64,000 bases of DNA from Pseudomonadota bacterium (GCA_037200975.1 JBBCGI010000001.1:2356001-2420000), one strand, 5' to 3'; numbered from the stretch's first letter, positions 51,901 to 61,672 are shown. Notes: generated by a model not told the origin, from the sequence alone. Program-made: numbers and translations.

Positions 51901-52404
51901 TCAAGAAAACTGATCCGGCGAACACGGCGACGGCAATGCCGGCGACTGGTTCATGCCGCCAACCAGGCGCCGTAATTCGGCTGCCAGCTGGCGACGCTCC
52001 TCCTCTGTCAGAAACTTCCCTACCTCGACTGCCCGGCCGTGCGATTCGATCACGAGCTGGCCGCGGTGGAGGGGCGATTTCGGGCGGCGGATTTTAACCC
52101 GTGCCCAGTGGCGCGGGAACACAACTCGTTGCGGCGTGCCGCGCGCGTACTCGATGACGATTTCGGTTTCCGAAATGTCGATGCTCTCGGTTTCGAACCG
52201 GCGCGCCATGTTCGCCTTGAGTGCCCAGCCCAGCAGCAGCATTTCGGCGCCCGCGAAAGGCAACACGGGCCAGAAACCCAGCACTGTTACGACCCCGGCG
52301 ACTCCGAACGTTCCTGCGCAGACCGCGCCGAAGAAGACCACCGCGCCGCGCGGACTCAGCGAGCAATGCGGGGCAAGGTCGATGTGGCGGGCGGCGGCTG
52401 GCAC
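51901..52404 (-). CDS. DUF2244 family membrane protein
   Basis: 167 residues, GTG start. Two membrane segments in a hairpin (about 20-60) and a basic soluble half (ARVKIRRPKSPLHRGQLVIE; KFLTEEERRQLAAELRRLVG). DUF2244 proteins accompany cox operons in alpha- and gammaproteobacteria; role undefined. It ends nine bases before coxB's start and probably heads the operon. A better start upstream is not available. Confidence 0.88.
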   Translation of the reverse strand: MPAAARHIDLAPHCSLSPRGAVVFFGAVCAGTFGVAGVVTVLGFWPVLPFAGAEMLLLGWALKANMARRFETESIDISETEIVIEYARGTPQRVVFPRHWARVKIRRPKSPLHRGQLVIESHGRAVEVGKFLTEEERRQLAAELRRLVGGMNQSPALPSPCSPDQFS

Positions 52405-52439
52405 GGGGCGCGACTATACCAGCGAATTTGCCGGTGCAC

Positions 52440-53156
52440 TCAAGGACTTAGGAGTCTTTCCGCCACTTCGTCCGCCCATGAATGAACGCCGGAGATGGGA
52501 ACGGGTCCGGCACGGGTTCCGGCGGGCACCACGGCGAGCGGGCGCGCGCCAAAACGGCTGCTCAGCGTGTCGATATTCGCGTTCGCCAGCGGCATCTCGA
52601 CGGCCAGCTTGTTCGCGATCCATCCCGCGAAAACCATGCCGCGCGCGCGCAGCGCTTCGCGGGTCAGCAACGCGTGATTCAGGCAGCCCAGGCGGATGCC
52701 GACCACGAGCACCACCGGCAGGGCCAGTCTGCCGGCGACATCGGCCATGGTTTCGGTGGCGGAGATCGGCGCGTGCCAGCCGCCCGCGCCTTCCACGAGC
52801 ACCAGGTCAGATGAGGTCTTGAGACGAACCAGCGCGGCGGCGATGCGTTCGTGCCGGATCGACACGCCATCCGCGCGCGCCGCCAGGTGCGGCGACGCCG
52901 GCACCGACAACATCCATGGATTCACATCCTCGTACGGTGCCTTGACGTTGCTCGCGGCTAACAACTCGAGCGCATCGTCGTTGAAGAAACCCTCGGGTGT
53001 GCGCACGCCGCCGGCCGCGACCGGCTTCATCACGGCGGTGCGCAAGCCGCGCGCGACCAGCGCGCGCGTCAGCGCAACCGCGACCAGCGTCTTGCCCACA
53101 CCGGTGTCGGTGCCGGTGATGAAGAACCCCGCGGGCATCTTGTCAGTCGGGCTCAT
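52440..53156 (-). CDS. bioD: Dethiobiotin synthetase
   Basis: 238 residues. P-loop GTDTGVGKT at 15-23, MKPVAAGG Lys region and VLVEGAGGWHAPIS block. It closes the ureido ring of dethiobiotin from 7,8-diaminopelargonate using CO2 and ATP in the cytoplasm. ATG overlaps the bioC stop by four bases. Last gene of the bioB-F-C-D run. Confidence 0.96.
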   Translation of the reverse strand: MSPTDKMPAGFFITGTDTGVGKTLVAVALTRALVARGLRTAVMKPVAAGGVRTPEGFFNDDALELLAASNVKAPYEDVNPWMLSVPASPHLAARADGVSIRHERIAAALVRLKTSSDLVLVEGAGGWHAPISATETMADVAGRLALPVVLVVGIRLGCLNHALLTREALRARGMVFAGWIANKLAVEMPLANANIDTLSSRFGARPLAVVPAGTRAGPVPISGVHSWADEVAERLLSP

Positions 53157-54049
53157 GCGCCACGCCGGCGGATCGAATCCGGGCTGATGAACGCCTCGCG
53201 CGGAAAGCCTTCATTTTCAGGCTCGCGGCGCTCCGCGCCCCAGCTGACCGCGTGGATGACTTCGTACGTCGCGGGTAGTTTGCCGTCGCGGCGCAGGGTT
53301 TCGTACGCCGCCGTCATGGCCGCCAGACGGCGGCGGCTCGTGAGCCCGCGGGTACGCCCGTGGGTGACGTTGTGGGCGCCGATGGCCTTGAGCTCGCGCA
53401 TCAGCGCGATCGCATCCGGGTAGTGGACCACGATGCGGTCGACATCGAGCACGGGCTCGGCCAGCCCCGCCTGCATGAGCGCGCTGCCGATCACGGGCGG
53501 ATCGAAGAAGTGATTCACGTGGTTCGGCTGGCCGTCGGCCGCGGCCCAGGCATCGCGCAGCTCGGCCAGCGTGCCCGGGCCGAAGGTGCTGAACAGCAAC
53601 AGTCCGCCGGGCTTGAGCACGCGCGCGAGCTCGGTGAATACGGCCGCGAGATCGTCGCACCACTGCAGCATCAGGCTGCTGAAAACGAGGTCCAGGCTCG
53701 CGTCGCGAAACGGCAGCGCATACGCATCGGCGCGCACGCGCTCGAAACGCCGCAGCCAGCGCGACTGCGCCTTCGCGCGCACCAGCATGCCGGGTGCGAT
53801 GTCGACCGCGACGGTCAGTGCCTTGGGATAGCGGCGTTTCAGCGCGCGCGACGCGTGCCCGGTGCCGGCACCGAGATCGAGGATGGTTTGCGGCTCGACT
53901 TTCAATTCATCGAGACGGCCGAGCAATTCGTTGCGCACGCGTTCCTGCAATGCCGCCGCCGCGTCGTAACTCGCGCTGGCGCGATCGAACGCCGTGGCGA
54001 CCGCGCGGCGATCGAGCGAGAACACCTCGCGCGGATCGCGAGCGCTCAC
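53153..54049 (-). CDS. bioC: Malonyl-ACP O-methyltransferase
   Basis: 298 residues, GTG start overlapping the bioF stop by four bases (GTGA). Class I SAM methyltransferase: motif I ILDLGAGTGHASRAL, the family opening RRAVATAFDRASASYDAAAA and LVFSSLMLQWCDDLAAVFTE. It methylates malonyl-ACP to start pimelate synthesis. The demethylating partner bioH, often between bioF and bioC, is not here and must be elsewhere or replaced. Confidence 0.93.
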   Translation of the reverse strand: MSARDPREVFSLDRRAVATAFDRASASYDAAAALQERVRNELLGRLDELKVEPQTILDLGAGTGHASRALKRRYPKALTVAVDIAPGMLVRAKAQSRWLRRFERVRADAYALPFRDASLDLVFSSLMLQWCDDLAAVFTELARVLKPGGLLLFSTFGPGTLAELRDAWAAADGQPNHVNHFFDPPVIGSALMQAGLAEPVLDVDRIVVHYPDAIALMRELKAIGAHNVTHGRTRGLTSRRRLAAMTAAYETLRRDGKLPATYEVIHAVSWGAERREPENEGFPREAFISPDSIRRRGA

Positions 54050-55206
54050 GGCTTCAACGCCTGCGCCAACGCCGCGATCAACGCATCGACCTGCGGTTCT
54101 TCATGCGCAGCGGAGAATGTGACGCGCAATCGCGCCGTGCCCGCGGGCACCGTCGGCGGGCGGATCGCGCTGACGAGAAAGCCCCTGGTTTCGAGCGCTG
54201 TGCTCGCGGCCAATGCGCGCGCGGCTTCGCCCAGGATGACCGGAACGATGGTGGTGCCGGGCAGGGGGTCCCGCGAACGCGGCTCGCTGGACACGTCGAG
54301 CGCGTGCAAGCCTTTGCGGAATCGCGCTGCGAGCGCCAACGCCTTCTCGCGCCGCCAGGATTCACGTTCGCTCACGCGCAACGCAGCCCGCGTGGCCGCG
54401 GCGACGGCCGGCGGCAATGCCGTGGTGTAGATGTAGGTGCGCGATTTCTGCAGCAGGAATTCTATGAGGTCGGCGTCGCCCGCGACGAAGGCGCCAAAAG
54501 TGCCGAAGGCCTTGCCGAACGTGCCGATGAGCACGGGCACGTCGTCACTGTTCAAGCCGAAGTGTTCGCAGGCGCCGCGGCCGGTTCGCCCGAGCACCCC
54601 GAGTCCGTGCGCATCGTCGACGATCAACCATGCGCCGGCGGCGCGCGCGTGCTGCGCGAGCGCTGGCAGCGGCGCAAGGTCGCCGTCCATGCTGAACACG
54701 CCGTCGGTGATCAGCAGGCGCGTTTCGATGGATTCATCCAGCGCGGCCAGGAGCTCGTGTGCGTGGCTCGCGTCGCTATGTCGGTACCGCAAGGAGTGCG
54801 CGCGCGTCAGGCGGGCACCATCGATCAGTGACGCATGATTGAGCTTGTCCGCCACTATGGTGGCTGTTTGATCCGCTAATGCGCTAATCACGCCGGTGTT
54901 GGCCATGTAGCCGGTGGAGAACACCAGCGCTTTTTTGCGCCCGGTGAACGCGGCCAGTTCCTCTTCGAGCGCCTGGTGTTCGCGGCCATGACCGGTGACG
55001 AGATGTGAAGCGCCGCTGCCCACGCCGTGCTCGTTCGCGGCATTGACGAAGGCGCGCAGAACGTCGGGATGATTGCTGAGCCCGAGGTAGTCGTTACTGC
55101 AGAAGTTGACCAGATCCGCGCGCGGCATCAGCCGGCGCGTGCGTTTCAGGTTGCGCTGCTCGAGGTCGTCGAGCGCCGCCTTCAGCGCTGCCGGGTCGCG
55201 TTGCAT
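54046..55206 (-). CDS. bioF: 8-amino-7-oxononanoate synthase
   Basis: 386 residues from the ATG at 55206, chosen for family length; the frame is open far upstream through bioB. PLP enzyme of the alpha-oxoamine synthase group: [54 protein letters not shown], and the PLP Lys in [13 protein letters not shown]. It condenses pimeloyl-ACP with alanine. Overlaps the end of bioB by 25 bases. Confidence 0.96.
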   Translation of the reverse strand: MQRDPAALKAALDDLEQRNLKRTRRLMPRADLVNFCSNDYLGLSNHPDVLRAFVNAANEHGVGSGASHLVTGHGREHQALEEELAAFTGRKKALVFSTGYMANTGVISALADQTATIVADKLNHASLIDGARLTRAHSLRYRHSDASHAHELLAALDESIETRLLITDGVFSMDGDLAPLPALAQHARAAGAWLIVDDAHGLGVLGRTGRGACEHFGLNSDDVPVLIGTFGKAFGTFGAFVAGDADLIEFLLQKSRTYIYTTALPPAVAAATRAALRVSERESWRREKALALAARFRKGLHALDVSSEPRSRDPLPGTTIVPVILGEAARALAASTALETRGFLVSAIRPPTVPAGTARLRVTFSAAHEEPQVDALIAALAQALKP

Positions 55207-56258
55207 GCCGCACCTGGCCGCGGCGCGGCGTGCGAGCAGCCGGGGCCGTGCACGTGCTCTTCGTCTTCCTGTTCGAGCGCAGCTTCGGCGCGCGCGGCGA
55301 GGCCCGGCGGCACCAGCGGCTCGATCCCAAGACGCGTGAGCAAGGCGCGATCGCGCGCGACGTCCGGATTGCCCGTGGTCAGCAGCTTCTCGCCGTAGAA
55401 AATGGAATTGGCGCCGGCCAGGAAACACAGCGCCTGCAGTTCGTCGGCCATCACTTCGCGGCCTGCGGACAGACGCACGAAAGCCTTCGGCATCACCACG
55501 CGTGCGACGGCGATCGTGCGCACGAAATCGAACGGATCCACCGCGGCGGCGCCAGCCAGCGGCGTGCCCGGCACGCGCACCAGCTGGTTGATCGGCACGC
55601 TCTCGGGATGCTGGGGAAGATTCGCGAGCGTCGCGAGCATCGACGCACGATCGCGCGTGGTTTCGCCCATGCCCACGATGCCGCCACAGCAGACATTGAG
55701 GCCCGCGTCGCGCACGGCGGCGAGTGTATCGAGACGATCCTGGTACGTGCGCGTGGTGATGATCTCGCCGTAAAACTCCGGCGAGGTGTCGACGTTGTGG
55801 TTGTAGTAGTCGAGGCCGGCGTCCTTGAGCTCGTGCGCCTGATCGGGCGTCAGCATGCCGAGCGTCGCGCAGGTTTCCATGCCGAGCGCGCGCACTTCGC
55901 GAATCATCGCGGCGACGGCTTCGACGTCTTTCTTCTTTGGCGAACGCCAGGCCGCGCCCATGCAGAACCGCGTGGCACCGGCCTCTTTCGCCGCCTGCGC
56001 GCGCGTGCGCACTTCTTCGAGCGGCACGAGCTTCTCGCGCTCGAGCCCGGTTTCGTATCGAACCGACTGCGGGCAGTAGGCGCAGTCTTCGGGGCAGGCG
56101 CCGGTCTTGATGGAAAGCAGCGTGCTCATCTGCACGGCGTTGTGCGGGTGGTGGGCGCGATGGACTTCCTGGGCGCGGAACATGAGGTCGGCGAATGGCA
56201 GCGCGAACAGCTGCCCGACTTCGTCGATGGTCCAATCGTGGCGCGTCGTGTCGGTCAT
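55182..56258 (-). CDS. bioB: Biotin synthase
   Basis: 358 residues. Radical SAM motif CPEDCAYC (Cys55, 59, 62), the 2Fe-2S Cys/Arg set in the barrel ([21 protein letters not shown]) and the ending [20 protein letters not shown]. It inserts sulfur into dethiobiotin. The last residues ([20 protein letters not shown]) form a Cys/His-rich tail beyond the usual barrel. ATG at 56258; divergent from comF. It leads a bioB-F-C-D operon. Confidence 0.96.
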   Translation of the reverse strand: MTDTTRHDWTIDEVGQLFALPFADLMFRAQEVHRAHHPHNAVQMSTLLSIKTGACPEDCAYCPQSVRYETGLEREKLVPLEEVRTRAQAAKEAGATRFCMGAAWRSPKKKDVEAVAAMIREVRALGMETCATLGMLTPDQAHELKDAGLDYYNHNVDTSPEFYGEIITTRTYQDRLDTLAAVRDAGLNVCCGGIVGMGETTRDRASMLATLANLPQHPESVPINQLVRVPGTPLAGAAAVDPFDFVRTIAVARVVMPKAFVRLSAGREVMADELQALCFLAGANSIFYGEKLLTTGNPDVARDRALLTRLGIEPLVPPGLAARAEAALEQEDEEHVHGPGCSHAAPRPGAACNATRQR

Positions 56259-56333
56259 GCCCAGCCCTATATCTATTGATTTACATCGCTTTTCCGACTG
56301 GTCATCCAGCCGGCACGCGTCGAAGCTGGCTGC

Positions 56334-57035
56334 ATGTTCGGGAGCAGCCCACTCATTGTCAACCGCTGGAGCCGGCTCCGGTTGACGGGCGCGCGCCAGT
56401 TCGCACGGCTCATGGCGGCCACGCTGTTTCCGCCGCGTTGCTGCCTATGCCGCTTCGAGGGCGCGTCGCTCGATCTGGACCTGTGCGGCTACTGCCGCGC
56501 GGATCTTCCCTGGAACGGTTTGCGCAGCGCGGGCGAGTTGTTCGCGTTCCGGTTCGAATACCCCGTCGACGATCTGATCCGCCGGCTGAAGTACCAGGGT
56601 GCTCTCGCCAACGCGCGTGTGCTCGGGGTGTTGCTGGCGCAGGCGGCATGCGAATGCGATGCGCCGTTACCCAGGTTGTTGGTGCCCGTCCCGCTGCACA
56701 TCGCGCGGCTGCGCGAGCGCGGTTTCAACCAGGCGGCTGCACTGGCGCGTTACGCCGGCCGCATGCTCGAAATTCCCTGTGCAAACCGTGCGGTCCGGCG
56801 CACGCGAAACACACCTTCGCAAACCTCGCTCGACCGCGCCGAGCGCCATCGGAATGTACGCGAAGCGTTCGCCGTCGGTGGCAGGCGCGCGCTGCGCAGG
56901 TTGTTAGAGGCCGGACACGTGGCCATCGTCGATGACGTGGTCACGACGGGCAGCACCATGAGCGAACTGCGCCGAATCCTGCTGGCCGCGGGCGTCAGGC
57001 AGGTGGATGTGTGGGCCGTGGCGAGGGCGTTGTGA
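56334..57035 (+). CDS. comF: ComF family protein (phosphoribosyltransferase-like)
   Basis: 233 residues. An N-terminal four-Cys zinc module ([17 protein letters not shown]) precedes a type I phosphoribosyltransferase domain with [20 protein letters not shown] and the PRPP loop [16 protein letters not shown]. ComF/GntX is needed in natural transformation in several species, moving single-stranded DNA in the cytoplasm. It lies divergently from bioB, an arrangement common in gammaproteobacteria. TTG-TTA-G occurs at 56899. Confidence 0.94.
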   Translation: MFGSSPLIVNRWSRLRLTGARQFARLMAATLFPPRCCLCRFEGASLDLDLCGYCRADLPWNGLRSAGELFAFRFEYPVDDLIRRLKYQGALANARVLGVLLAQAACECDAPLPRLLVPVPLHIARLRERGFNQAAALARYAGRMLEIPCANRAVRRTRNTPSQTSLDRAERHRNVREAFAVGGRRALRRLLEAGHVAIVDDVVTTGSTMSELRRILLAAGVRQVDVWAVARAL

Positions 57036-57059
57036 AAGTTGCCGCGGAGCGCGCCTGGT

Positions 57060-57692
57060 TCAGGCCAGCCCTGCTTTCTTCAGTGCTTCCAGCGGCGGGC
57101 CATCAAATCTTTCCAACGGCACGTTCCCCGTATAACCGATGTCCTTCATGCCGACTGGCGTCGTGTAGAAGCCGCCCGCCGTCAGATCGCGGAAGGTGGC
57201 AAAGAAATTGGCCGCGGTCTGAAACTGCGGAGCCGCGTGCGCCGGCTGGCAGATGTCATCGGCGATCGCGCTGCGTTGCGCGTCGTTCAGCTCCGCGAAT
57301 TGCTTGCCGAAACGTTTGTCGGCTTCCGCGTCGATCCACACGAGACCTGGCAACACGATCTGGCGATCGGCGCGTTGCTCCGGATACGGCGCGCTGATCC
57401 ATTCGTCGATGAAATCGACGACACCGACCGACGAGGCCGCGGGCGAGACATCGTCCGCGGGAATGATGAGATCGCACAACGCGGCCACCAGCGCGCGCGC
57501 CGGCGCGCTGAGCGTCAGCGGCCACGGACCGCCGGGTTTCCATTCCTTGACGAGATCGGGATCCGTGCCGTAGCCGGGCAGGTTCGGCGCGACGTCGAGC
57601 GCGAGTTTCGCGGGCGTGTAACCGAACGTCTTCAGCGAAGGCATCGCGGCCGCGGCGGCGAACATCCACTTGATGGTGGTGCGACGGTCCAT
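57060..57692 (-). CDS. Gluconate 2-dehydrogenase subunit 3 family protein
   Basis: 210 residues. N-terminal twin-arginine-like signal (MDRRTTIKWMFAAAAAMPSL), then the family block LCDLIIPADDVSPAASSVGV, followed by FIDEWISAPYPEQRADRQ, typical of the small subunit of membrane-bound flavin dehydrogenases. The small subunit carries the Tat signal and exports the flavoprotein partner. Starts three bases after the GMC gene stop on the same strand. Confidence 0.92.
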   Translation of the reverse strand: MDRRTTIKWMFAAAAAMPSLKTFGYTPAKLALDVAPNLPGYGTDPDLVKEWKPGGPWPLTLSAPARALVAALCDLIIPADDVSPAASSVGVVDFIDEWISAPYPEQRADRQIVLPGLVWIDAEADKRFGKQFAELNDAQRSAIADDICQPAHAAPQFQTAANFFATFRDLTAGGFYTTPVGMKDIGYTGNVPLERFDGPPLEALKKAGLA

Positions 57693-57695
57693 GGC

Positions 57696-59477
57696 TTACA
57701 GCTCCTTCTTCTTCATGAGACCCAGCATGTGTTCGGACGCGCGCCAGGCGAGCGCCATGATGGTGAGCGTCGGGTTCTTGTCCGCGTTCGAACACAGCGT
57801 CGCGCCGTCGGTGATGAACAGGTTCTTCATGTCCCAGCTCTGACCGAAGCTGTTGGTGACGGATTTGGCGGGGTCGTTGCCCATCATCGCGCCGCCGACT
57901 TCATGAATGATGATGCCGCCCTGCTTGATGGCTTTTTCACCGGGCTGCGGCGGGCTTGGCATGCGGCCGCCCATCGCGTCGATGATTTCCGCGAAGGTGG
58001 TCTGCATGTGCGCGGCCTGGCCGATCTCGTGCTTCGACCACTTCCAGTGGAAGTTGAGCGTCGGGATGCCGAACTTGTCCTTCTGCGTGGGATGCAGCTC
58101 CGCGTAGCAGTCGTCGTTCGGGATCATCTCGCCGCGTCCCGAGAAATACATGAACGAGCCGAAGTAACGCCGCGCCTCTTCCTTGAACTTGCGGCCGTAC
58201 GTGCCCCCGTTGAGCCATTCCATTCCCGCGGCCGTACCCATGCTGGGCATCGACCGGCCGCCGCCGAACTCGATGTGATATCCGCGCGCGAAGCCGAGTT
58301 TCCCCGCGAGCTGTTCCTTGTACAGCCACCACGGCGTGTACAAGTGGAAACCGTCGACGCCGTCTTCGTTGTGCAGCGGCATGTCCTCGAGCAACGGAAT
58401 CTGGCCGCCGATGCCGGCGCCCACGGTATCCATGATGTATTTGCCGACCTTGCCGCTCGAATTCGCGACGCCCGAGTTGAGCATGATGCGCACCGACTCG
58501 AGCGCACTCGCCGCGAGCACCACCACGCGCGCCTTCACGCGATGTTCCGCGCCGGTCTTGCGGTCGATGAAGATGACGCCTTCGGCGCGGCCATCCGGGC
58601 GTTTCGTCACCGCGCGCACCATGGCATCGGTGACGATGTCGAGGTTGCCGGTGTCCAGCGCCGGCGGCAGGTGCACCGTCGTCGATTGGTAGTTAGCCCG
58701 GATCGAGCAGCCGCGGCCGCAGGGCGTGGCGAAGAAACACGCCGCGCGTTTCTGCATGTCGGCGGCGAGGATCTTCTGCGCTTTGGCATTGCCGGGATGC
58801 AGCAGCTTCGGCAGACGCACGTGATCGAGCCGTTGCGTGAGCACCGCGCGATGGCCGGGAATCACGGGGATGTTGAGCTTCGCGGCGCGTTGCCTGGTGA
58901 GCAAGTCGCTGACGCGCGGCTTCGGCGGCGGCAGCAGGACGCCAGGGCTGGAATTTGGCGTGTTCTCCAGTCCATCGTTCGCGCCGTACACGCCGATCAG
59001 CATCTCGACCTTGTCGTAGTACGGGGCGAGATCCGCGTAGTCCATCGGCCAGTCGAATCCAAGCCCATCGCGCGAGTGCGGCTTGAAGTCGTACTGGCCG
59101 TTGCGCAGGGAAATGCGGCCCCAGTGATTGGTGCGGCCGCCGAGCATGCGCGCGCGCCACCACACGAATTGCCGCGCCGGGTCGTCCGATGCGCTGGAAT
59201 AGGGCTCACCGGGCACCTGCCAACCACCGTCGACGGTCGCATCCCAGAAGCCGAACGGCTTCTCGGGCGTCCCCGCGCCACGCAACGGCGCTTCGCCGTT
59301 GGCCTGAAGCATGGGAGTTTCGGTGGCGGGCTGGTAGTTGCGCCCGGCCTCCAGCATCAGCACTTTGGCGCCGTCCATGGTCAGGGTGTAGGCGGTCTGG
59401 CCGCCCGCGGCACCGGAACCGACCACGATTACGTCATATGAATTCTTGTCTGCGTCGGCCGCGCTGATGAAAGCCAT
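57696..59477 (-). CDS. GMC-family FAD-dependent oxidoreductase
   Basis: 593 residues from the ATG at 59477 (GGGGGAATTC upstream). FAD motif VIVVGSGAAGGQTAYTL at 17-33, GMC C-terminal block MGNDPAKSVTNSFGQSWDMK and NLFITDGATLCSNADKNPTL, which holds the active-site region. No signal peptide; it is probably co-exported by the Tat signal of subunit 3. The family includes gluconate, sorbitol and fructose dehydrogenases that pass electrons to a cytochrome c or quinone. No cytochrome c subunit is encoded here, so the acceptor is open. Confidence 0.9.
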   Translation of the reverse strand: MAFISAADADKNSYDVIVVGSGAAGGQTAYTLTMDGAKVLMLEAGRNYQPATETPMLQANGEAPLRGAGTPEKPFGFWDATVDGGWQVPGEPYSSASDDPARQFVWWRARMLGGRTNHWGRISLRNGQYDFKPHSRDGLGFDWPMDYADLAPYYDKVEMLIGVYGANDGLENTPNSSPGVLLPPPKPRVSDLLTRQRAAKLNIPVIPGHRAVLTQRLDHVRLPKLLHPGNAKAQKILAADMQKRAACFFATPCGRGCSIRANYQSTTVHLPPALDTGNLDIVTDAMVRAVTKRPDGRAEGVIFIDRKTGAEHRVKARVVVLAASALESVRIMLNSGVANSSGKVGKYIMDTVGAGIGGQIPLLEDMPLHNEDGVDGFHLYTPWWLYKEQLAGKLGFARGYHIEFGGGRSMPSMGTAAGMEWLNGGTYGRKFKEEARRYFGSFMYFSGRGEMIPNDDCYAELHPTQKDKFGIPTLNFHWKWSKHEIGQAAHMQTTFAEIIDAMGGRMPSPPQPGEKAIKQGGIIIHEVGGAMMGNDPAKSVTNSFGQSWDMKNLFITDGATLCSNADKNPTLTIMALAWRASEHMLGLMKKKEL

Positions 59478-59613
59478 GAATTCCCCCGGTGCCTGGACGC
59501 CCGATTGTAGTTGCGGTGGCCGCGGCACTCATAGTCGAAAGCTATGCTTTCGTCGGCTACGCTGCCGCGCACGAAAGTTACAGACCGGTACAACCGGCCA
59601 GGGACATCCCCTC

Positions 59614-60648
59614 TTGAGCGCGCATCTCCTCGGACGACGTCAGTTACTGCAAGGCGCAGCCGCCGCGGCGTTGCCTTTGTCGATGTTCGGCTGCTCGAGC
59701 GACAAGGCAGCCAAACGCGCACCGCTCGTGGTGGGAGGACTGCCGGTTACCTGCAACCTCACGCTGCCGGTTTCCTGCTCCGCCAAGATCGCCATCAACA
59801 AGGCCAACCCGGGCGGACCGCAGTTCGAATACGAGTACAGCAAGTACAGCGGCTGGCCCGAGATCAAGGAATCGCTGATGGCGAACCGCATCCAGGCGGG
59901 CTACATGCTGGCGCCGCTGGTGATGGACCTCGCCGACAAGAAGATCCCGGTGAAGATCGTGTCGCTGGGTCATCGCTCGGGCGCCGTGATCATGGTGCGC
60001 GAGGATTCGACCTACCAGCACTTCACGGAGCTGGCGGGCAAACGCATCGCGATCCCGAGCCGCTTTGCCGTCGATTTCCTGTTCCTGCGCAAAATGCTGG
60101 CGCGCGAGAACATGTCGCCGAAGGACATCGAGATCGTCGAGATGCCGCCGCCCGACATGCCGGCGGCGTTGTATGCGAAGGCCGTCGATGCGTATTGCAC
60201 GGGCGAGCCGTTCGGTGCGGCCGCGCAGCGTGCCGGATATGCGCGCGTGCTGAAAATGACTCGCGACGAGTGGCGCAACTACATCTGCTGTTGCCTCACG
60301 GTGCGCGAGGAATTGATCGCGGAGAATCGCCCGCTGGTGCAGGACCTGGTGAACACCATCCAGGGCGCCGGCGAGTGGCTCGATCAGAAGCAGGACAACC
60401 GCAACAAGGCCGTGGCCATCGCGGCGGGCAAGGGGTTCTTCAACCAGGATCCCAACATCCTGAAGTTCGTGATGGAGAATCCCACCGATCGCGTGACCTA
60501 CGGCGACCTGCGCATGATCCGCGAAGAGTTCGAGGACCTCATGAGGCTGTCGATGGAAGCCGGCACCATCAAGCACGCCATTCCGTACGAAACCTACATC
60601 GACGACAGCTTCGTGAAGGCGGCCAAGTCCGCCACGATTCCGCTGTGA
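59614..60648 (+). CDS. NMT1/NrtA-like substrate-binding lipoprotein (Tat-type signal)
   Basis: 344 residues from a TTG at 59614 (the frame is open farther upstream, but this start gives the signal). Signal GRRQLLQGAAAAALPLSMFG with Arg-Arg and a lipobox-like MFGC suggests Tat export with lipidation. The binding fold is of the nitrate/sulfonate/thiamine type (GWPEIKESLMANRIQAGYML; LAPLVMDLADKKIPVKIV). Cys residues in PVTCNLTLPVSC and CCC at YICCCLTVREEL are notable. First gene of a five-gene unit. Confidence 0.83.
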   Translation: MSAHLLGRRQLLQGAAAAALPLSMFGCSSDKAAKRAPLVVGGLPVTCNLTLPVSCSAKIAINKANPGGPQFEYEYSKYSGWPEIKESLMANRIQAGYMLAPLVMDLADKKIPVKIVSLGHRSGAVIMVREDSTYQHFTELAGKRIAIPSRFAVDFLFLRKMLARENMSPKDIEIVEMPPPDMPAALYAKAVDAYCTGEPFGAAAQRAGYARVLKMTRDEWRNYICCCLTVREELIAENRPLVQDLVNTIQGAGEWLDQKQDNRNKAVAIAAGKGFFNQDPNILKFVMENPTDRVTYGDLRMIREEFEDLMRLSMEAGTIKHAIPYETYIDDSFVKAAKSATIPL

Positions 60649-61244
60649 AGCGGCTCATCATCAGCGGATTGTTGTTTGGTATCGCCTGCGCCGCCGCGGC
60701 CGAACCGACACGGCTGGCCGCACCGCCCGCGAATCTCTTCAAGGCCGGCACGCTGAGCCCGGTGATGCCCGCCCCGGAGCTCACGCTGCCCGGCTCCGAC
60801 GGCAAACCGGTCACGCTGGCGCGGTTTCGCGGCAAGGTCGTGCTGGTGGCCTTCGGGTTCAGCAATTGCGGCGAGGTCTGCCCAATCACGCTGGCCACGC
60901 TCGCCGGCGCGCGCAAGAAACTCGGCACGGCTGGCGCGGACGTGCAGGTGGTCTACGTCACGGTCGATCCGGAACGCGACGATGCGGCGCAGATGAAGAA
61001 ATTCCTCGGCAGCTTCGATCCGACATTCGTCGGCGGCGTGGGCACACGGGCACAGATCGACGCCGCCGAGAAGAGCTGGGGAATCAGCTCGGTCAAGAAC
61101 ATGAATGCCGACGGCAGCTACACCATCGGCCACTCTTCATCCATCTACCTGATCGACCGGAAAGGCGGCCTGCGCGCCGTCATGCCCTACGGCCATCCGT
61201 CCGACGATTTCGTGAATGACCTCAAGATCCTGCTGAGTGAATGA
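60645..61244 (+). CDS. SCO1/SenC family copper chaperone
   Basis: 199 residues; GTG overlaps the preceding stop by four bases (GTGA). Signal peptide (MKRLIISGLLFGIACAAAA) and a thioredoxin-like domain with Cys75-x3-Cys79 (NCGEVCP) and His163 (GHSSSIYLID), the complete Cu ligand set of SCO proteins, unlike the variant at 41593. It should bind Cu(I) or reduce thiols in the periplasm. Being inside an ABC-transporter operon rather than the oxidase cluster is unusual. Confidence 0.9.
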   Translation: MKRLIISGLLFGIACAAAAEPTRLAAPPANLFKAGTLSPVMPAPELTLPGSDGKPVTLARFRGKVVLVAFGFSNCGEVCPITLATLAGARKKLGTAGADVQVVYVTVDPERDDAAQMKKFLGSFDPTFVGGVGTRAQIDAAEKSWGISSVKNMNADGSYTIGHSSSIYLIDRKGGLRAVMPYGHPSDDFVNDLKILLSE

Positions 61245-61672
61245 GCAGGCGCGTCGGGATCATCGCCTGGGCCCCGATCGGCGCGGCCGTGGCTGTACTC
61301 GCCTGGGCCGGCTTCGCGCCCATCACGTTGCCGACACACGAAGAATTGTTCGAGATTCCGAACGGCACGTATGCGCGCCGCATGAAGGGCGACCAGGTGG
61401 AGATCCTGCCATCGCAGATCCGGCTCACGCTGGGCCTGAACGATGTGCTGCTGCTGCGCAATCTCGATGACGTGCCGCAGGTGTTCGGGCCGACGATCAT
61501 GATGCCCGGCCAGAGTCTTCGGCTGCCGTTCGAGAAAGCCTCGCGCTACGACTTTGCCTGCACGGCGCACGCCAGCGGGCAGATGACGATCCTGGTCGAA
61601 GAAGAACCCGTGATGCCCTGGTCGAAGATCCACTGGCGTTTTCGAGAATGGTGGGAGAACAGAACAAGATGA
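61241..61672 (+). CDS. Membrane-anchored cupredoxin-like protein
   Basis: 143 residues with one N-terminal membrane segment (IIAWAPIGAAVAVLAWAGFA). The beta domain ends in a plastocyanin-spaced ligand loop C107-x2-H110-x4-M115 (CTAHASGQM). The first His of blue copper sites is replaced by Gln80 (DDVPQVFGP, where DxxPH is typical), so the copper site is incomplete or non-classical. ATG overlaps the SCO stop by four bases. It may pass electrons or metal in the unit. Confidence 0.78.
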   Translation: MSRRVGIIAWAPIGAAVAVLAWAGFAPITLPTHEELFEIPNGTYARRMKGDQVEILPSQIRLTLGLNDVLLLRNLDDVPQVFGPTIMMPGQSLRLPFEKASRYDFACTAHASGQMTILVEEEPVMPWSKIHWRFREWWENRTR

